From an uncultured Campylobacter sp. (GTDB lineage Bacteria > Campylobacterota > Campylobacteria > Campylobacterales > Campylobacteraceae): 64,000 nt of DNA. Below are positions 45,937 through 55,215 of the stretch, one piece after another. The stretch is taken from the NCBI RefSeq assembly GCF_937921625.1, contig NZ_CAKZTI010000027.1:1-64000 (forward strand). Reading direction: 5' to 3'. The notes under the pieces were generated by a model. That model searched no databases, was not told the DNA's origin, and saw only the letters and a program-made list of their open reading frames with translations. Both the position numbers and the translations under genes were made by a program. How positions within the stretch are numbered: position 1 is the first letter of the stretch; each line of letters starts with the position of its first letter.

Positions 45937-47430
45937 TTGTTTGATAGCCAGTTAGAAATCCAAAGGATAGACAAGGCGTCGGAACTTCGGAATTTGGGGG
46001 CTAATCCCTATCCGCACTTTCTAAAAAAAGATATGAGCATAGCCGAGTTTAAAGAGAAATTCGGCTACATCAAAGATACCGAGGATAAAAAAGCGAGCGA
46101 GGAGGTAAGCCTCGCCGGGCGGCTAAAGCTAAAGCGCGTCGCGGGCAAATCCACCTTCGCAAACATAGAAGATCAAAGCGGCAATATTCAAATTTATTAC
46201 TCTCGCGATAGCATCGGCGAGGAGGATTACGCTAAATTTAAGAAAAATCTCGAAGTAGGCGATATAATTTTGGTGCGCGGATATGCTTTCGTCACCCAAA
46301 CGGGCGAGTTTTCGATCCATGCCAGCAAAATAATGCTCGCGTCTAAGGCGATTTCGCCGCTTCCGGAGAAATTTCACGGTCTTGTCGATATCGAGATGCG
46401 CTACCGCCAAAGATACCTCGATATGATAATGAACCCAGAGATTCGCGAGGATTTTATCAAGCGCTCGGTCGTCGTTAGCGAGATCCGCAGCTTTTTTGAA
46501 AAACACGGATTTTTAGAGGTCGAAACGCCGATGATGCACCCTATCGCGGGCGGCGCGAACGCTAAGCCCTTCATCACGCACCACAACGCCCTAGACGTCG
46601 ATCGCTACTTGCGTATCGCGCCGGAGCTGTATCTCAAGCGCCTCGTAGTAGGTGGCATGGAGGCGGTCTTTGAGATCAATCGAAACTTCCGCAACGAAGG
46701 TATGGATCTGACGCACAATCCGGAATTTACTAGCATAGAATTCTACTGGGCGTGGCATGATTATAACGACGCGATGAACCTAACCGAGGAGCTATTTAAA
46801 GCGCTATTTAAGAGGCTCGGGCTGGGCGAAATTTTAACTTACGATGAGCGCGAGATCGATTTTTCAAAGCCTTTTGCGCGCATAAAGTATCTCGACGCGC
46901 TTACTCAGATAGGCGGCATCGAGCCTCAGATCGTAAATGATCGCGAAAAGATCATCGCCAAACTCAAAGCCGATAAATTTGAAGTCAATGAAAAGCTCGA
47001 TCTAGGCCATCTGCAGAGCGAACTTTTTGATAATTACGTAGAAGCTAAGCTCATAAATCCGACCTTCATCGTGGATTTTCCGATCTCGATCAGCCCGCTT
47101 TCGCGCAGAAGCGACGAAAATCCGCAGATAGCCGAGAGATTTGAGCTCTATATCGCAGGTAAAGAGCTAGCCAATGCCTTTAATGAGCTGAACGATCCGC
47201 TCGATCAATACACCAGATTTAAGGCGCAAATCGACGCCAAAAACGCGGGCGACGACGAAGCTCACGAGATGGACGAGGATTACGTCCGCGCGCTTAGCTA
47301 CGCGATGCCGCCGACTACCGGCTGGGGGCTTGGAATCGATCGCTTGGCGATGATTTTGCTGAATAAAAAATCGATCCGCGACGTGATTTTATTCCCCGCG
47401 ATGAGGCCGCTAAATTTAGAGAAGGAGTGA
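45937..47430 (+). CDS. lysS: Lysyl-tRNA synthetase, class II
   Basis: 497 residues from a TTG one base after the fur stop, with AAAAAGGAAG before it; longer in-frame starts would lie inside fur. N-terminal OB domain ([25 protein letters not shown]), motif 2 [21 protein letters not shown] and motif 3 [13 protein letters not shown] are present. [21 protein letters not shown] as N-terminus fits the family. Stop and next gene are coupled. Confidence 0.96.
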   Translation: MFDSQLEIQRIDKASELRNLGANPYPHFLKKDMSIAEFKEKFGYIKDTEDKKASEEVSLAGRLKLKRVAGKSTFANIEDQSGNIQIYYSRDSIGEEDYAKFKKNLEVGDIILVRGYAFVTQTGEFSIHASKIMLASKAISPLPEKFHGLVDIEMRYRQRYLDMIMNPEIREDFIKRSVVVSEIRSFFEKHGFLEVETPMMHPIAGGANAKPFITHHNALDVDRYLRIAPELYLKRLVVGGMEAVFEINRNFRNEGMDLTHNPEFTSIEFYWAWHDYNDAMNLTEELFKALFKRLGLGEILTYDEREIDFSKPFARIKYLDALTQIGGIEPQIVNDREKIIAKLKADKFEVNEKLDLGHLQSELFDNYVEAKLINPTFIVDFPISISPLSRRSDENPQIAERFELYIAGKELANAFNELNDPLDQYTRFKAQIDAKNAGDDEAHEMDEDYVRALSYAMPPTTGWGLGIDRLAMILLNKKSIRDVILFPAMRPLNLEKE

Positions 47431-47432
47431 AC

Positions 47433-48680
47433 GTGTCAAATTTAGAAAAATTCGATAATGAAATTTTTAGTTTAACCAACAAAGAGCTTGCCCGTCAGTG
47501 CGATTATTTGGAGATGATCGCGAGCGAAAATTTTACCTATCCCGAGGTGATGGAGGCGATGGGCTCGGTGCTAACGAACAAATACGCCGAGGGCTATCCC
47601 GGCAAGCGCTACTACGGCGGCTGCGAGTTTGTAGATGAGATCGAGCAGATCGCGATCGATCGCTGCAAAAAGCTCTTCGGCTGTGAGTTTGCAAACGTCC
47701 AGCCAAACAGCGGCAGCCAAGCCAACCAAGGCGTCTATGCCGCATTTTTGAAACCTGGCGATAAAATTTTAGGTATGTCGCTTAGCCACGGCGGCCATTT
47801 GACGCACGGTGCGAAGGTCTCAAGCAGCGGAAAGATGTATGAGAGCTTCGAGTACGGCGTGGAGCTCGACGGCCGCATAAACTACGATAAGGTGCTTGAG
47901 ATCGCTCAGATCGTAAAACCAAAGATGATCGTTTGCGGTGCGAGCGCCTATACGCGCGAGATAGATTTCGCCAAATTTAGGCAGATCGCTGATAGCGTGG
48001 GTGCGTTTCTTTTCGCCGACGTAGCGCATGTCGCTGGGCTCGTCGTTGCGGGCGAACATACTAATCCGTTTCCGCACTGCCACGTCGTAAGCTCGACAAC
48101 GCATAAAACGCTTCGTGGTCCGCGCGGTGGCATTATAATGACCAACGACGAAGAATTTGCTAAAAAGATCAACTCAGCGATCTTCCCAGGTATTCAAGGT
48201 GGCCCGCTAATGCACGTCATCGCCGCTAAAGCGGTGGGCTTTAAACACAATCTAAGCCCCGAGTGGAAGCTCTATGCCAAGCAGGTCAAGGCAAACGCTA
48301 GAGTTTTGGGCGAAACGCTGGTTAAGCGCGGCTTTGATCTCGTTAGCGGCGGCACTGATAACCATCTGATTTTAATGAGCTTTTTAAATAGAGATTTTAG
48401 CGGCAAGGACGCTAGCGCCGCGCTTGAAAATGCAGGCATTACGACGAATAAAAATACCGTGCCGGGCGAGACGCGCAGCCCGTTCGTCACCAGCGGTATC
48501 CGCGTCGGCAGTCCCGCACTTACGGCACGTGGCATGAAGGAGAAAGAATTTGAGTTTATCGGAAATAAAATCGCCGACGTGCTAAGCGACATCTCAAATT
48601 CCAAGCTTCAGGCGCAAGTTAAGGAGGAAGTGCGGGATTTGGCGCACCGCTTTATCATCTACGATCGCGCGATGTATTAA
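47433..48680 (+). CDS. glyA: Serine hydroxymethyltransferase
   Basis: 415 residues from the GTG at 47433, chosen because the AAGGAG box ends 5 bases before it; an earlier in-frame GTG lies inside that box. PLP enzyme making glycine and methylene-THF from serine. [43 protein letters not shown], and the Schiff-base lysine in [16 protein letters not shown] are diagnostic. A perfect palindromic terminator follows. Confidence 0.97.
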   Translation: MSNLEKFDNEIFSLTNKELARQCDYLEMIASENFTYPEVMEAMGSVLTNKYAEGYPGKRYYGGCEFVDEIEQIAIDRCKKLFGCEFANVQPNSGSQANQGVYAAFLKPGDKILGMSLSHGGHLTHGAKVSSSGKMYESFEYGVELDGRINYDKVLEIAQIVKPKMIVCGASAYTREIDFAKFRQIADSVGAFLFADVAHVAGLVVAGEHTNPFPHCHVVSSTTHKTLRGPRGGIIMTNDEEFAKKINSAIFPGIQGGPLMHVIAAKAVGFKHNLSPEWKLYAKQVKANARVLGETLVKRGFDLVSGGTDNHLILMSFLNRDFSGKDASAALENAGITTNKNTVPGETRSPFVTSGIRVGSPALTARGMKEKEFEFIGNKIADVLSDISNSKLQAQVKEEVRDLAHRFIIYDRAMY

Positions 48681-48688
48681 ATTTAATA

Positions 48689-48720
48689 AATTCGGGTAAG
48701 CTTACCCGAATTATTTATTT
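48689..48720 (+). terminator. Terminator after glyA
   Basis: A perfect 24-base palindrome (arm AATTCGGGTAAG and its complement) directly after the stop, followed by ATTTATTT. It can form a 10-bp stem with an AGCT loop and work in either direction. Confidence 0.75.
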
Positions 48721-48774
48721 CGTAAATTTTGCGTGGTAGAATTTACAAAGTAAATAATAATCTTAGGAGAGAGT

Positions 48775-49806
48775 ATGAACGACAAAAATTTCGATATGAG
48801 CAGCATAGACGATATAGTGATAAATAGCGGCAATGTCGATAAGAACGCAAATTTTAAAAAGGGTCTTACCGTTGCAGCCGGCGTCGTAGTTTTATTCTTA
48901 ATCATTTTAATCATAATGAAGGCTATTAATAAAGACGATATTGACACCAATGCAGGTCTTACTATGCCTAGTGAAGAAGATCTTGCCAAAGCGGAGCAAA
49001 AGCCTGCCGTGCAAGTTCAAAAACCCGAGCCTTCGCAGCCTGAGCCTGTAGAAGTGAAATCAGAACCCAATGCAGCATCTGCAGCTCCAACCAAAGTAGA
49101 GATAAAAACCCAAGAGCCTAATTCCGAAAGTAAGGTTGTTGCAAGCGCTCAGCCTGAAGCACAGAAAGTAGAAATCCAAAAGCCCGAAATCAAAGAAGAG
49201 CCAAAAAAATCTGAAGTTAAAATAGAAAGTAAAAAGGTTGAGCCCAAAGACGAAGCTAAAAAACTTGAAAAAACGGACCTAAAAAAGCCAGAGCCTAAAA
49301 AAGAGCCTGCAAAAGACGAGGTGAAAAAAGAGCCTTCTAAAACCGAAATTAGAAAAGTCGAGCAAAAAGTAGAGCCTAAAAAAGAACCTGAAAAACAAGC
49401 AAAAATAGAAGTTAAAAAAGAGTCTTCAAAAACGGAAGCTAAAAAGGAACATGTTAAAGCTGAGACCAAGAAAGAGCCTGCTAAGTCCGAGCCTAAAAAA
49501 GAAGCTAGCAAGCCGGAGTCTAAAAGCGAGAGCGTAAAAGCCGGCGTTGCAGCAAAGAGCACCAGCACCAGCGTGGCAAACGGCAGTTATGTGCAGGTTT
49601 TCGCATCAAATGCCTACGATCCAAACGGGTCTGACACTAAAAAAATCACTAAAAAAGGCTATAATCCGATCGCTCTGCAAACTCACGTCGGCAGCAAGAG
49701 CGTAACTAAAATTTTAGTTGGACCTTTTGAGGGCGAGGCGCTACAAAAGGCACTTAGCGATATGCGCAGCATCAATAGCGGAGCGTATATCTACCGAGTG
49801 AAATAG
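48775..49806 (+). CDS. SPOR-domain membrane protein with Lys/Pro/Glu-rich linker
   Basis: 343 residues. Cytosolic N-terminus (about 1-38), one membrane helix (GLTVAAGVVVLFLIILIIMKA, about 38-58). A periplasmic linker of about 200 residues is built of degenerate repeats around KKEPxK/KVExKxE. The C-terminal SPOR domain (about 265-343: NGSYVQVFASNAYDP, ILVGPFEGEALQKALSDM, SGAYIYRVK) binds denuded glycan strands at the septum. Probably a cell-division protein like FtsN or DedD. GGAGAGAGT precedes the ATG. The repeated AAAAAAGAGCC-like DNA of the linker could recombine and vary in length. Confidence 0.85.
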   Translation: MNDKNFDMSSIDDIVINSGNVDKNANFKKGLTVAAGVVVLFLIILIIMKAINKDDIDTNAGLTMPSEEDLAKAEQKPAVQVQKPEPSQPEPVEVKSEPNAASAAPTKVEIKTQEPNSESKVVASAQPEAQKVEIQKPEIKEEPKKSEVKIESKKVEPKDEAKKLEKTDLKKPEPKKEPAKDEVKKEPSKTEIRKVEQKVEPKKEPEKQAKIEVKKESSKTEAKKEHVKAETKKEPAKSEPKKEASKPESKSESVKAGVAAKSTSTSVANGSYVQVFASNAYDPNGSDTKKITKKGYNPIALQTHVGSKSVTKILVGPFEGEALQKALSDMRSINSGAYIYRVK

Positions 49807-50591
49807 TGGACAGATTTGCGGTTTTCGGTAACCCGATCGCCCACTCTCTCTCGCCGCTACTTCATAATTACGCCATAAAATTTTTGGAGCTGGACGCCTA
49901 CTATGGGCGAGTTTTGCTGCGGCACGGCGAGGAGCTGCGAGCTAAATTTGAAGCTTTAAGGCTTACGGGTGCGAACGTAACCGTGCCTTTTAAGCTCGAC
50001 GCGCTCAAAGCCTGCGACGTCCTAAGCGAGGCGGCGCAGAAGATCGGCTCGGTAAACACGCTGGTGCTAAAAGGCAGCGCACTGCACGGCTTTAACACCG
50101 ATGCGCAAGGCTTTTTCTGCGCGATTTTGGGCTTTGGTGAGATTCGCAATGCGCTTATTTTAGGTGCGGGCGGCACGACGCGAGCGATCGGCTACGCGCT
50201 AGGCAAAAACGGCGTGAAATTTGACATCCTAAACCGCAGCGTAAAAGATTTTGACTTCGGCTGCGAGGAATTTTTTACCTATGAAAATTTCAAATTTAAA
50301 GATTACGATCTGATCGTCAATGCCACCGGCGCAGGTCTCAAAGATGACGCGCTACCAGCGCCCGAGGGGGTAATAGATGAAATTTTATCCCGCGCAAAAT
50401 TCGCCTTTGATGCGATCTACGGCAAACAGACTCCGTTTTTACAAGCCGCGCGCGCAAAAAATTTGCCTGCAAAAGACGGCAAGGAGATGCTGATAAATCA
50501 GGGCGCGCTTGCTTTCAATCTCTTTTTCAGCGGCAAATTCGACTTAGCAGAGATTGTATCGCTGATGAGCCATGCTGCAAATTTACGCTAA
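49806..50591 (+). CDS. aroE: Shikimate dehydrogenase
   Basis: 261 residues from a GTG that overlaps the SPOR gene's stop by one base. Fourth step of the shikimate pathway. FGNPIAHSLSPLLHNYAI near 5 binds shikimate, GANVTVPFK near 58 holds the catalytic Lys, GSVNTL follows, and LGAGGTTRAIGYAL near 119 is the NADP loop. GKEMLINQGALAF near 230 is the last family motif. Full length. Confidence 0.95.
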   Translation: MDRFAVFGNPIAHSLSPLLHNYAIKFLELDAYYGRVLLRHGEELRAKFEALRLTGANVTVPFKLDALKACDVLSEAAQKIGSVNTLVLKGSALHGFNTDAQGFFCAILGFGEIRNALILGAGGTTRAIGYALGKNGVKFDILNRSVKDFDFGCEEFFTYENFKFKDYDLIVNATGAGLKDDALPAPEGVIDEILSRAKFAFDAIYGKQTPFLQAARAKNLPAKDGKEMLINQGALAFNLFFSGKFDLAEIVSLMSHAANLR

Positions 50592-51062
50592 ATCGGCTCT
50601 TAGGCTTTTAATTATACGTCCAGTTTAACGAAATGCTTTAGATTTTGCGCCGAGTTAATTATACGTTCTTAAATTTTATATCGTGTAATTCGGGCGTTTA
50701 GCCTCAAAATTTTTACGTTTGCTTTCAGCCGAGCCTAATTTGTCTACAAAAAATTCTGTTTAAAATTGCTACGAATTAGGCATAAAGATGCTTGGTAAAG
50801 TCTCGCGCATTTTTCTGCTCGTTTCTTGGATGTTCTATTCTAAAATTTTACGACGAATCTAAACTAAAATTTTGTGCAGTTTAAGTAAAATGCGATCGGT
50901 TGCGAATTATGCGGTATAAACTTTATTTAAGTGTGGTGGCGCAAAAACTCATTTATTAAAAAGATAAAATTGCTACCAAAATTTCAAAATTTAAAGCTAA
51001 ATTTTAATTAATTGTTATACAATAAAAAATATAAACTAATAATTGCTAAAGGTTAAAATTTG
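50592..51062. other. AT-rich intergenic region before the cytochrome bd operon
   Basis: About 470 bases, no gene. The last 120 bases are very AT-rich (AAATTTTAATTAATTG, ATACAATAAAAAATATAAAC) and probably hold the promoter. ATACAAT near 51018 is a -10 candidate. Confidence 0.5.
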
Positions 51063-51269
51063 ATGTTTTTCGGCAAAATTTTAAAATTTTACGCGCACGG
51101 ATTTGCTTCGATGAAGCTTGGCAAAACGCTATGGGCGGTGATTTTGATCAAGCTATTTATAATTTTTGTGCTACTTAAATTTTTCATTTTCAACGAAAAC
51201 TTGGATTCTAAATTTAAAACCGATCAAGAAAAAATCGATTTCATCTATAAAAATTTGACTAAGGAGTAG
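51063..51269 (+). CDS. Small DUF4492-type membrane protein upstream of cydA
   Basis: 68 residues from the ATG at 51063 (a TTG directly before it is possible). One membrane helix (LGKTLWAVILIKLFIIFVLLKFFIF, about 20-44) is followed by a charged tail (KFKTDQEKIDFIYKNLTKE). Proteins of this form (DUF4492) occur beside cytochrome bd genes, as here, two bases before cydA. It probably helps assemble or stabilise the oxidase. Confidence 0.75.
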   Translation: MFFGKILKFYAHGFASMKLGKTLWAVILIKLFIIFVLLKFFIFNENLDSKFKTDQEKIDFIYKNLTKE

Positions 51270-51271
51270 GA

Positions 51272-52795
51272 ATGCAAGAGCTTGCTAGCGTGGATTGGTC
51301 GAGGGCGCAGTTCGCACTCACGGCACTTTATCACTTTCTTTTCGTGCCCCTAACGCTGGGGCTTAGCTTTATCGTGGCGTTTATGGAGAGCCTATATGTC
51401 GCGACCGGTAAGCAGGAGTGGCTCAAGATCACTAAATTTTGGCTGCGCCTTTTCGGTATAAATTTCGCCATCGGCGTCGCGACCGGCATCATAATGGAGT
51501 TTGAGTTCGGCACCAACTGGGCGAATTATAGCTGGTTCGTGGGCGACATCTTCGGCGCGCCGCTTGCGATCGAGGGCTTGCTGGCGTTTTTCTTGGAGGC
51601 TACCTTTTTTGCGGTAATGTTCTTCGGCTGGGACCGCGTAAGCAAGAAATTTCATCTTCTTTCAACCTGGCTCGTGGCGATCGGATCAAATTTAAGCGCG
51701 TATTGGATCTTAATCGCGAATGCTTGGATGCAAAACCCAGTGGGTACGAGCTTTAATCCTGATACGATGCGCAACGAGATGAGTAATTTTTTAGATATCG
51801 CGCTGTCTCACTTCGGAGTGGCTAAATTTTTGCATACCGTCGGCGGCGGCTATATTACCGCGGCGCTTTTCGTGCTTGGAATTTCGGCGTTTTATATGCT
51901 AAAAAACAAAGACTTCGCGATTGCTAAAAAAAGCTTCATCGTAGCGGCAAGCTTCGGTATGCTAAGCTCGCTTTTCGTGCTATTTAGCGGCGACGAGAGC
52001 GCCTATCAGGTCGCGCAAAAGCAGCCGATGAAGCTTGCGGCGATGGAGGGTCTGTATAAGGGCGAAGTAAATGCAGGCATCGTCGCGGCGGGAGTTTTAA
52101 ATCCGAGCAAAACCGCGGGAGACGATAAGGAGCCGTTTTTGTTTGAGATTAAAGCACCTTACGCGCTAGGGCTGATGGCTACGAGAGGGCTTGATAATTT
52201 CACGCCGGGCATCGATGATTTGGTATTCGGAAATGAAAAAATCGGCATCGAAGGCGCGGATAAAAAGATAGAAAAAGGCAAAATCGCCCTGCAAGCGCTA
52301 AAGGATTACAAGCTCGCCAAAGACGCCAATGATACTGCGGCGATGCAGCAGGCGCGCGAAATTTTACTCGGCAACCAAAATATGCAAAATTTAGGCTACG
52401 GCTACTTTGACGACGCGAAGCAGATCGTCCCTCCCGTGACGCTTACCTTTTACAGCTTCCACGTGATGGTGGCTTTGGGAAGCTATTTTATCTTGCTATT
52501 TTTCGTGACGCTATTTTTGGCGATGCGAAAGAATCTCGCCGAATACAAGAAAATTCTATGGCTTTGCGTCTTTAGCATTCCTCTGGGATACGTCGCGTGC
52601 GAGGCGGGCTGGATCGTGGCCGAAGTAGGGCGCCAGCCGTGGGCGATACAAGATCTTATGCCGGTGGGCGTCGCGGCTACGAGCCTAGCGGGAACGAACA
52701 TAATGATCTCGTTTGCGCTCTTTGCGGTTTTATTTACGGTTTTATTCATAGCCGAGATAAAGATCATGCTAAAACAGATAAAGATAGGATTTTAA
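51272..52795 (+). CDS. cydA: Cytochrome bd ubiquinol oxidase subunit I
   Basis: 507 residues, nine membrane helices. It oxidises quinol and reduces O2 without pumping protons, with high oxygen affinity. The haem b595 ligand is H21 in ALYHFLFVPLTLG. WILIANAWMQNPVG near 145, GDESAYQVAQKQPMKLAAMEG near 240 (start of the Q-loop) and GWIVAEVGRQPWAIQDLMP near 445 are signatures. The Q-loop region is moderate in length. AAGGAGTAGG precedes the ATG. It is part of the cyd operon with DUF4492 and cydB. Confidence 0.96.
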   Translation: MQELASVDWSRAQFALTALYHFLFVPLTLGLSFIVAFMESLYVATGKQEWLKITKFWLRLFGINFAIGVATGIIMEFEFGTNWANYSWFVGDIFGAPLAIEGLLAFFLEATFFAVMFFGWDRVSKKFHLLSTWLVAIGSNLSAYWILIANAWMQNPVGTSFNPDTMRNEMSNFLDIALSHFGVAKFLHTVGGGYITAALFVLGISAFYMLKNKDFAIAKKSFIVAASFGMLSSLFVLFSGDESAYQVAQKQPMKLAAMEGLYKGEVNAGIVAAGVLNPSKTAGDDKEPFLFEIKAPYALGLMATRGLDNFTPGIDDLVFGNEKIGIEGADKKIEKGKIALQALKDYKLAKDANDTAAMQQAREILLGNQNMQNLGYGYFDDAKQIVPPVTLTFYSFHVMVALGSYFILLFFVTLFLAMRKNLAEYKKILWLCVFSIPLGYVACEAGWIVAEVGRQPWAIQDLMPVGVAATSLAGTNIMISFALFAVLFTVLFIAEIKIMLKQIKIGF

Positions 52796-52796
52796 G

Positions 52797-53903
52797 ATGC
52801 ACGAAATTTTTCAAATTTATTGGTGGTGCGTGGTTTCGCTTCTGGGCGGAATTTTGGTTTTTATGCTCTTCGTGCAGGGCGGTCAGACGCTGCTTTTTAC
52901 GCTGGCAAAGAATGAGACCGAGAAGGATTTTATAATAAATTCCATCGGCAAGAAATGGGAGCTTACCTTTACTACGCTCGTGATGTTCGGCGGGGCGTGC
53001 TTTGCGGCGTTTCCTCTATTTTATGCGACCAGCTTCGGCGGAGCGTATTGGGCGTGGATGGCTCTGCTTTTTTGCTTCATAATCCAAGCCGTCGCTTACG
53101 AATACAGAAAAAAGCCCGATAATTTCTTGGGTGCTAAAACTTATGAAGCCTTTCTTTTCATAAACGGCTCTCTGGGCACGATCCTGCTTGGTATCATCGT
53201 CTCGACGCTTTTTAGCGGCAGCGAGTTTGCGCTGGGTGATAATAATTTCGTGCAGTGGAAAAACCCGGCTCGCGGACTTGAGGCGCTAGCAAATCCGTTT
53301 AATTACATCTTGGGAGTTGCATTATTTTTCTGCGCTAGGACGGGAGCGAGCTTATATTTGATGAATAATATCGCCGAGCCCGAAATGATCGCTAAGCTCA
53401 AAGCTTCGCTTAAATTTAACGCTAGCGCGTTTTTGGTTTTTTTCATCGCGTTTTTGGCGTGGGTCTTGCTAAAGCAGGGCTATGCAGTAGGCGCCGGCGG
53501 CGTCGTAAGTCTCGAGAGCTTTAAGTATCTGCACAATTACCTAAGCCTGCCTGCGGCACTAATCTTGCTGCTGCTGGGCGTAGTGCTGGTGCTGGTGGGG
53601 ATATTCAAAGGCGCATTTACAAGCAGCGTGCGCGGAGTATTTTTCTACGGCGTGGGCGTCGTATGCGCGGTAACGAGCGTATTTTTGATCCTAGGACTAA
53701 ATCAAACGGCGTTTTATCCGTCAAATTTTGATTTGCAAAGCTCTCTTACTTTGGCAAATGCAAGCTCAAGCCTCTATACGCTTAAGACGATGTTTTACGT
53801 GTCGTTTCTGGTGCCTTTCGTACTCAGTTATATAAGCTATGTTTGGCGCGCAATGGATGCTAAGAAGCTCGATAAAGAGGGGCTTTCAAACGAGCATTAT
53901 TAG
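52797..53903 (+). CDS. cydB: Cytochrome bd ubiquinol oxidase subunit II
   Basis: 368 residues, about eight membrane helices, partner of CydA. It begins HEIFQIYWWCVVSLLGGILVFMLFVQGGQTLLF and has KKWELTFTTLVMFGGACFAAFPLFYATSFGGAYWAW, in the family's N-terminal half. Its ATG is one base after the cydA stop. The usual DG near the N-terminus of CydB is replaced by QG here (VQGGQTL), a variant I cannot rate further. Confidence 0.93.
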   Translation: MHEIFQIYWWCVVSLLGGILVFMLFVQGGQTLLFTLAKNETEKDFIINSIGKKWELTFTTLVMFGGACFAAFPLFYATSFGGAYWAWMALLFCFIIQAVAYEYRKKPDNFLGAKTYEAFLFINGSLGTILLGIIVSTLFSGSEFALGDNNFVQWKNPARGLEALANPFNYILGVALFFCARTGASLYLMNNIAEPEMIAKLKASLKFNASAFLVFFIAFLAWVLLKQGYAVGAGGVVSLESFKYLHNYLSLPAALILLLLGVVLVLVGIFKGAFTSSVRGVFFYGVGVVCAVTSVFLILGLNQTAFYPSNFDLQSSLTLANASSSLYTLKTMFYVSFLVPFVLSYISYVWRAMDAKKLDKEGLSNEHY

Positions 53904-54003
53904 GCACCCGCTCCAGTGCGGCTTCCCGCGCGCCGTGTGGCGGCGAGAAGCTGCTTGCGTGCGCGGCACTGCGTGCTTTTGCGCTTGGTTAAATTTCATA
54001 CCG

Positions 54004-54024
54004 GCGGCGCTTTTTATGCGCCGC
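54004..54024 (+). other. GC-rich hairpin between cydB and a small membrane protein gene
   Basis: GCGGCGC-TTTTTAT-GCGCCGC, a perfect 7-bp stem, 26 bases before the start of the next small gene. It may weaken readthrough from cydAB or protect the transcript end. Confidence 0.5.
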
Positions 54025-54049
54025 ATTATAAAAATTTTAAGGATTAAAA

Positions 54050-54154
54050 ATGATCAAATCTTTAGTTTTCATCGCGATTTGGATGATCTTGCTCGTAGGA
54101 AGTTATAAATTTATAAAGCTAAACATCGCTCATCACGAAAAAAGCGAGCAGTAA
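54050..54154 (+). CDS. 34-residue membrane protein downstream of cydB (CydX-like in position)
   Basis: MIKSLVFIAIWMILLVGSYK then FIKLNIAHHEKSEQ: one membrane helix followed by a short polar tail. It has a good ribosome site (AAGGATTAAAA). Small single-helix proteins such as CydX/CydS are the third subunit of many bd oxidases and are encoded after cydB. The sequence is not like E. coli CydX, so the link rests on size, topology and place. It is 146 bases from cydB with a hairpin between. Confidence 0.6.
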   Translation: MIKSLVFIAIWMILLVGSYKFIKLNIAHHEKSEQ

Positions 54155-54246
54155 AAGGGTAGAAATTTTAAAAGCTAGCGGCTCGGGATTTTGTTTTAAA
54201 TTTAGAAAGCGAGGTCTAGAGCCGCAAGATACGGGCGAAATTTTAT

Positions 54247-55215
54247 CTAGCCCTTGTAATCGATATTTTTTTCAAACTCTTTAAGTCGCATATGGATTGA
54301 GCGAAGCTCCGTGATCGTCGTCCAGTTATCGATAAAAACGCTAAAGCTACCGCGTACTTGGCTAAAAGCATTACCTACTTGAATCATCACTCCAAGCGTA
54401 ATCGCCTTAGTAAAAAGTCCTGGTCCCATTATGAGATAGGGCACGATAACTAGGATTTGCGAGAAAGAATTTAGCCATAAATCAAAGTAGCAGTAGTGCA
54501 AAAATAGCCTGTAATAGTTGTGCTTTAGTTTGCCAAATAGCGTCTTTGTAGTCTCTTCGCTCGCATATTCCGCCTTATTCTCCTCGGCATAAACCAGCTC
54601 TTTGCGAAACGCAGCTTCCGCCTTTTGATTGTTGTATTCAAGCCTAGGCAGAAACCAACCTACTAGCCAAGAAATTATCAGTCCGCCGATGCTTACTGCA
54701 AGTGCGATCCACACGAGAGAGCCGGGAATTTTTTTGAGCGCCTCAAAAGGTACTTTCTCGCTAAGGCTCCACAAAACGGGAATAAATGCAAAAAGAGTCA
54801 TCGCCGCCGAAAGTACGCGCGTGCCGATATCTTCGATGATTTTTGAGAAGCGGTAGATGTCTTCTTGGATACGCTGCGAGCTTCCTTCGATATCTTTACT
54901 TACCTTTTTCCAGTATGAAAAATAGGAAAAGGTCATCGCTTCTCGCCATTTAAATGCCCAAATTCGCGCCACGTATCGCTCCGAAATCGCCGCCGCTACG
55001 GCAGGCATCGCTATCCATAAAAAGACCCTCATCTGCACGTAAAAATCGTTTAACGTATGACGATCTACGTTTTGACATAAATCATAAAATACGCGATACC
55101 ATTCGTTGAAACGCACGCTCAGCGTAGTTTGGTACCAATTGATAGCGATCAAAAATACTAGCCCTGTATATGCTAAAAGTGCCCATTTTTTGCTTTTAAA
55201 AAATGAAACGAACAT
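54247..55215 (-). CDS. SbmA/BacA-type peptide transporter
   Basis: 322 residues, inner-membrane protein of the SbmA/BacA family (proton-driven uptake of peptides, including proline-rich antimicrobial peptides and microcins). INWYQTTLSVRFNEWYRVFYD near 25, WREAMTFSYFSYW near 91, EGSSQRIQEDIYRFSKIIEDIG near 113, and YFDLWLNSFSQILVIVPYLIMGP near 243 follow the family. It is shorter than E. coli SbmA (about 406). It overlaps the M16 peptidase gene by one base (TAATG), so the two are translated together. Confidence 0.88.
   Translation of the reverse strand: MFVSFFKSKKWALLAYTGLVFLIAINWYQTTLSVRFNEWYRVFYDLCQNVDRHTLNDFYVQMRVFLWIAMPAVAAAISERYVARIWAFKWREAMTFSYFSYWKKVSKDIEGSSQRIQEDIYRFSKIIEDIGTRVLSAAMTLFAFIPVLWSLSEKVPFEALKKIPGSLVWIALAVSIGGLIISWLVGWFLPRLEYNNQKAEAAFRKELVYAEENKAEYASEETTKTLFGKLKHNYYRLFLHYCYFDLWLNSFSQILVIVPYLIMGPGLFTKAITLGVMIQVGNAFSQVRGSFSVFIDNWTTITELRSIHMRLKEFEKNIDYKG

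Noticed and set aside
51272..53903. Cyanide-insensitive CioAB naming for the bd oxidase
   Set aside because: The Q-loop form alone does not settle CioAB versus CydAB, so the general names are used.
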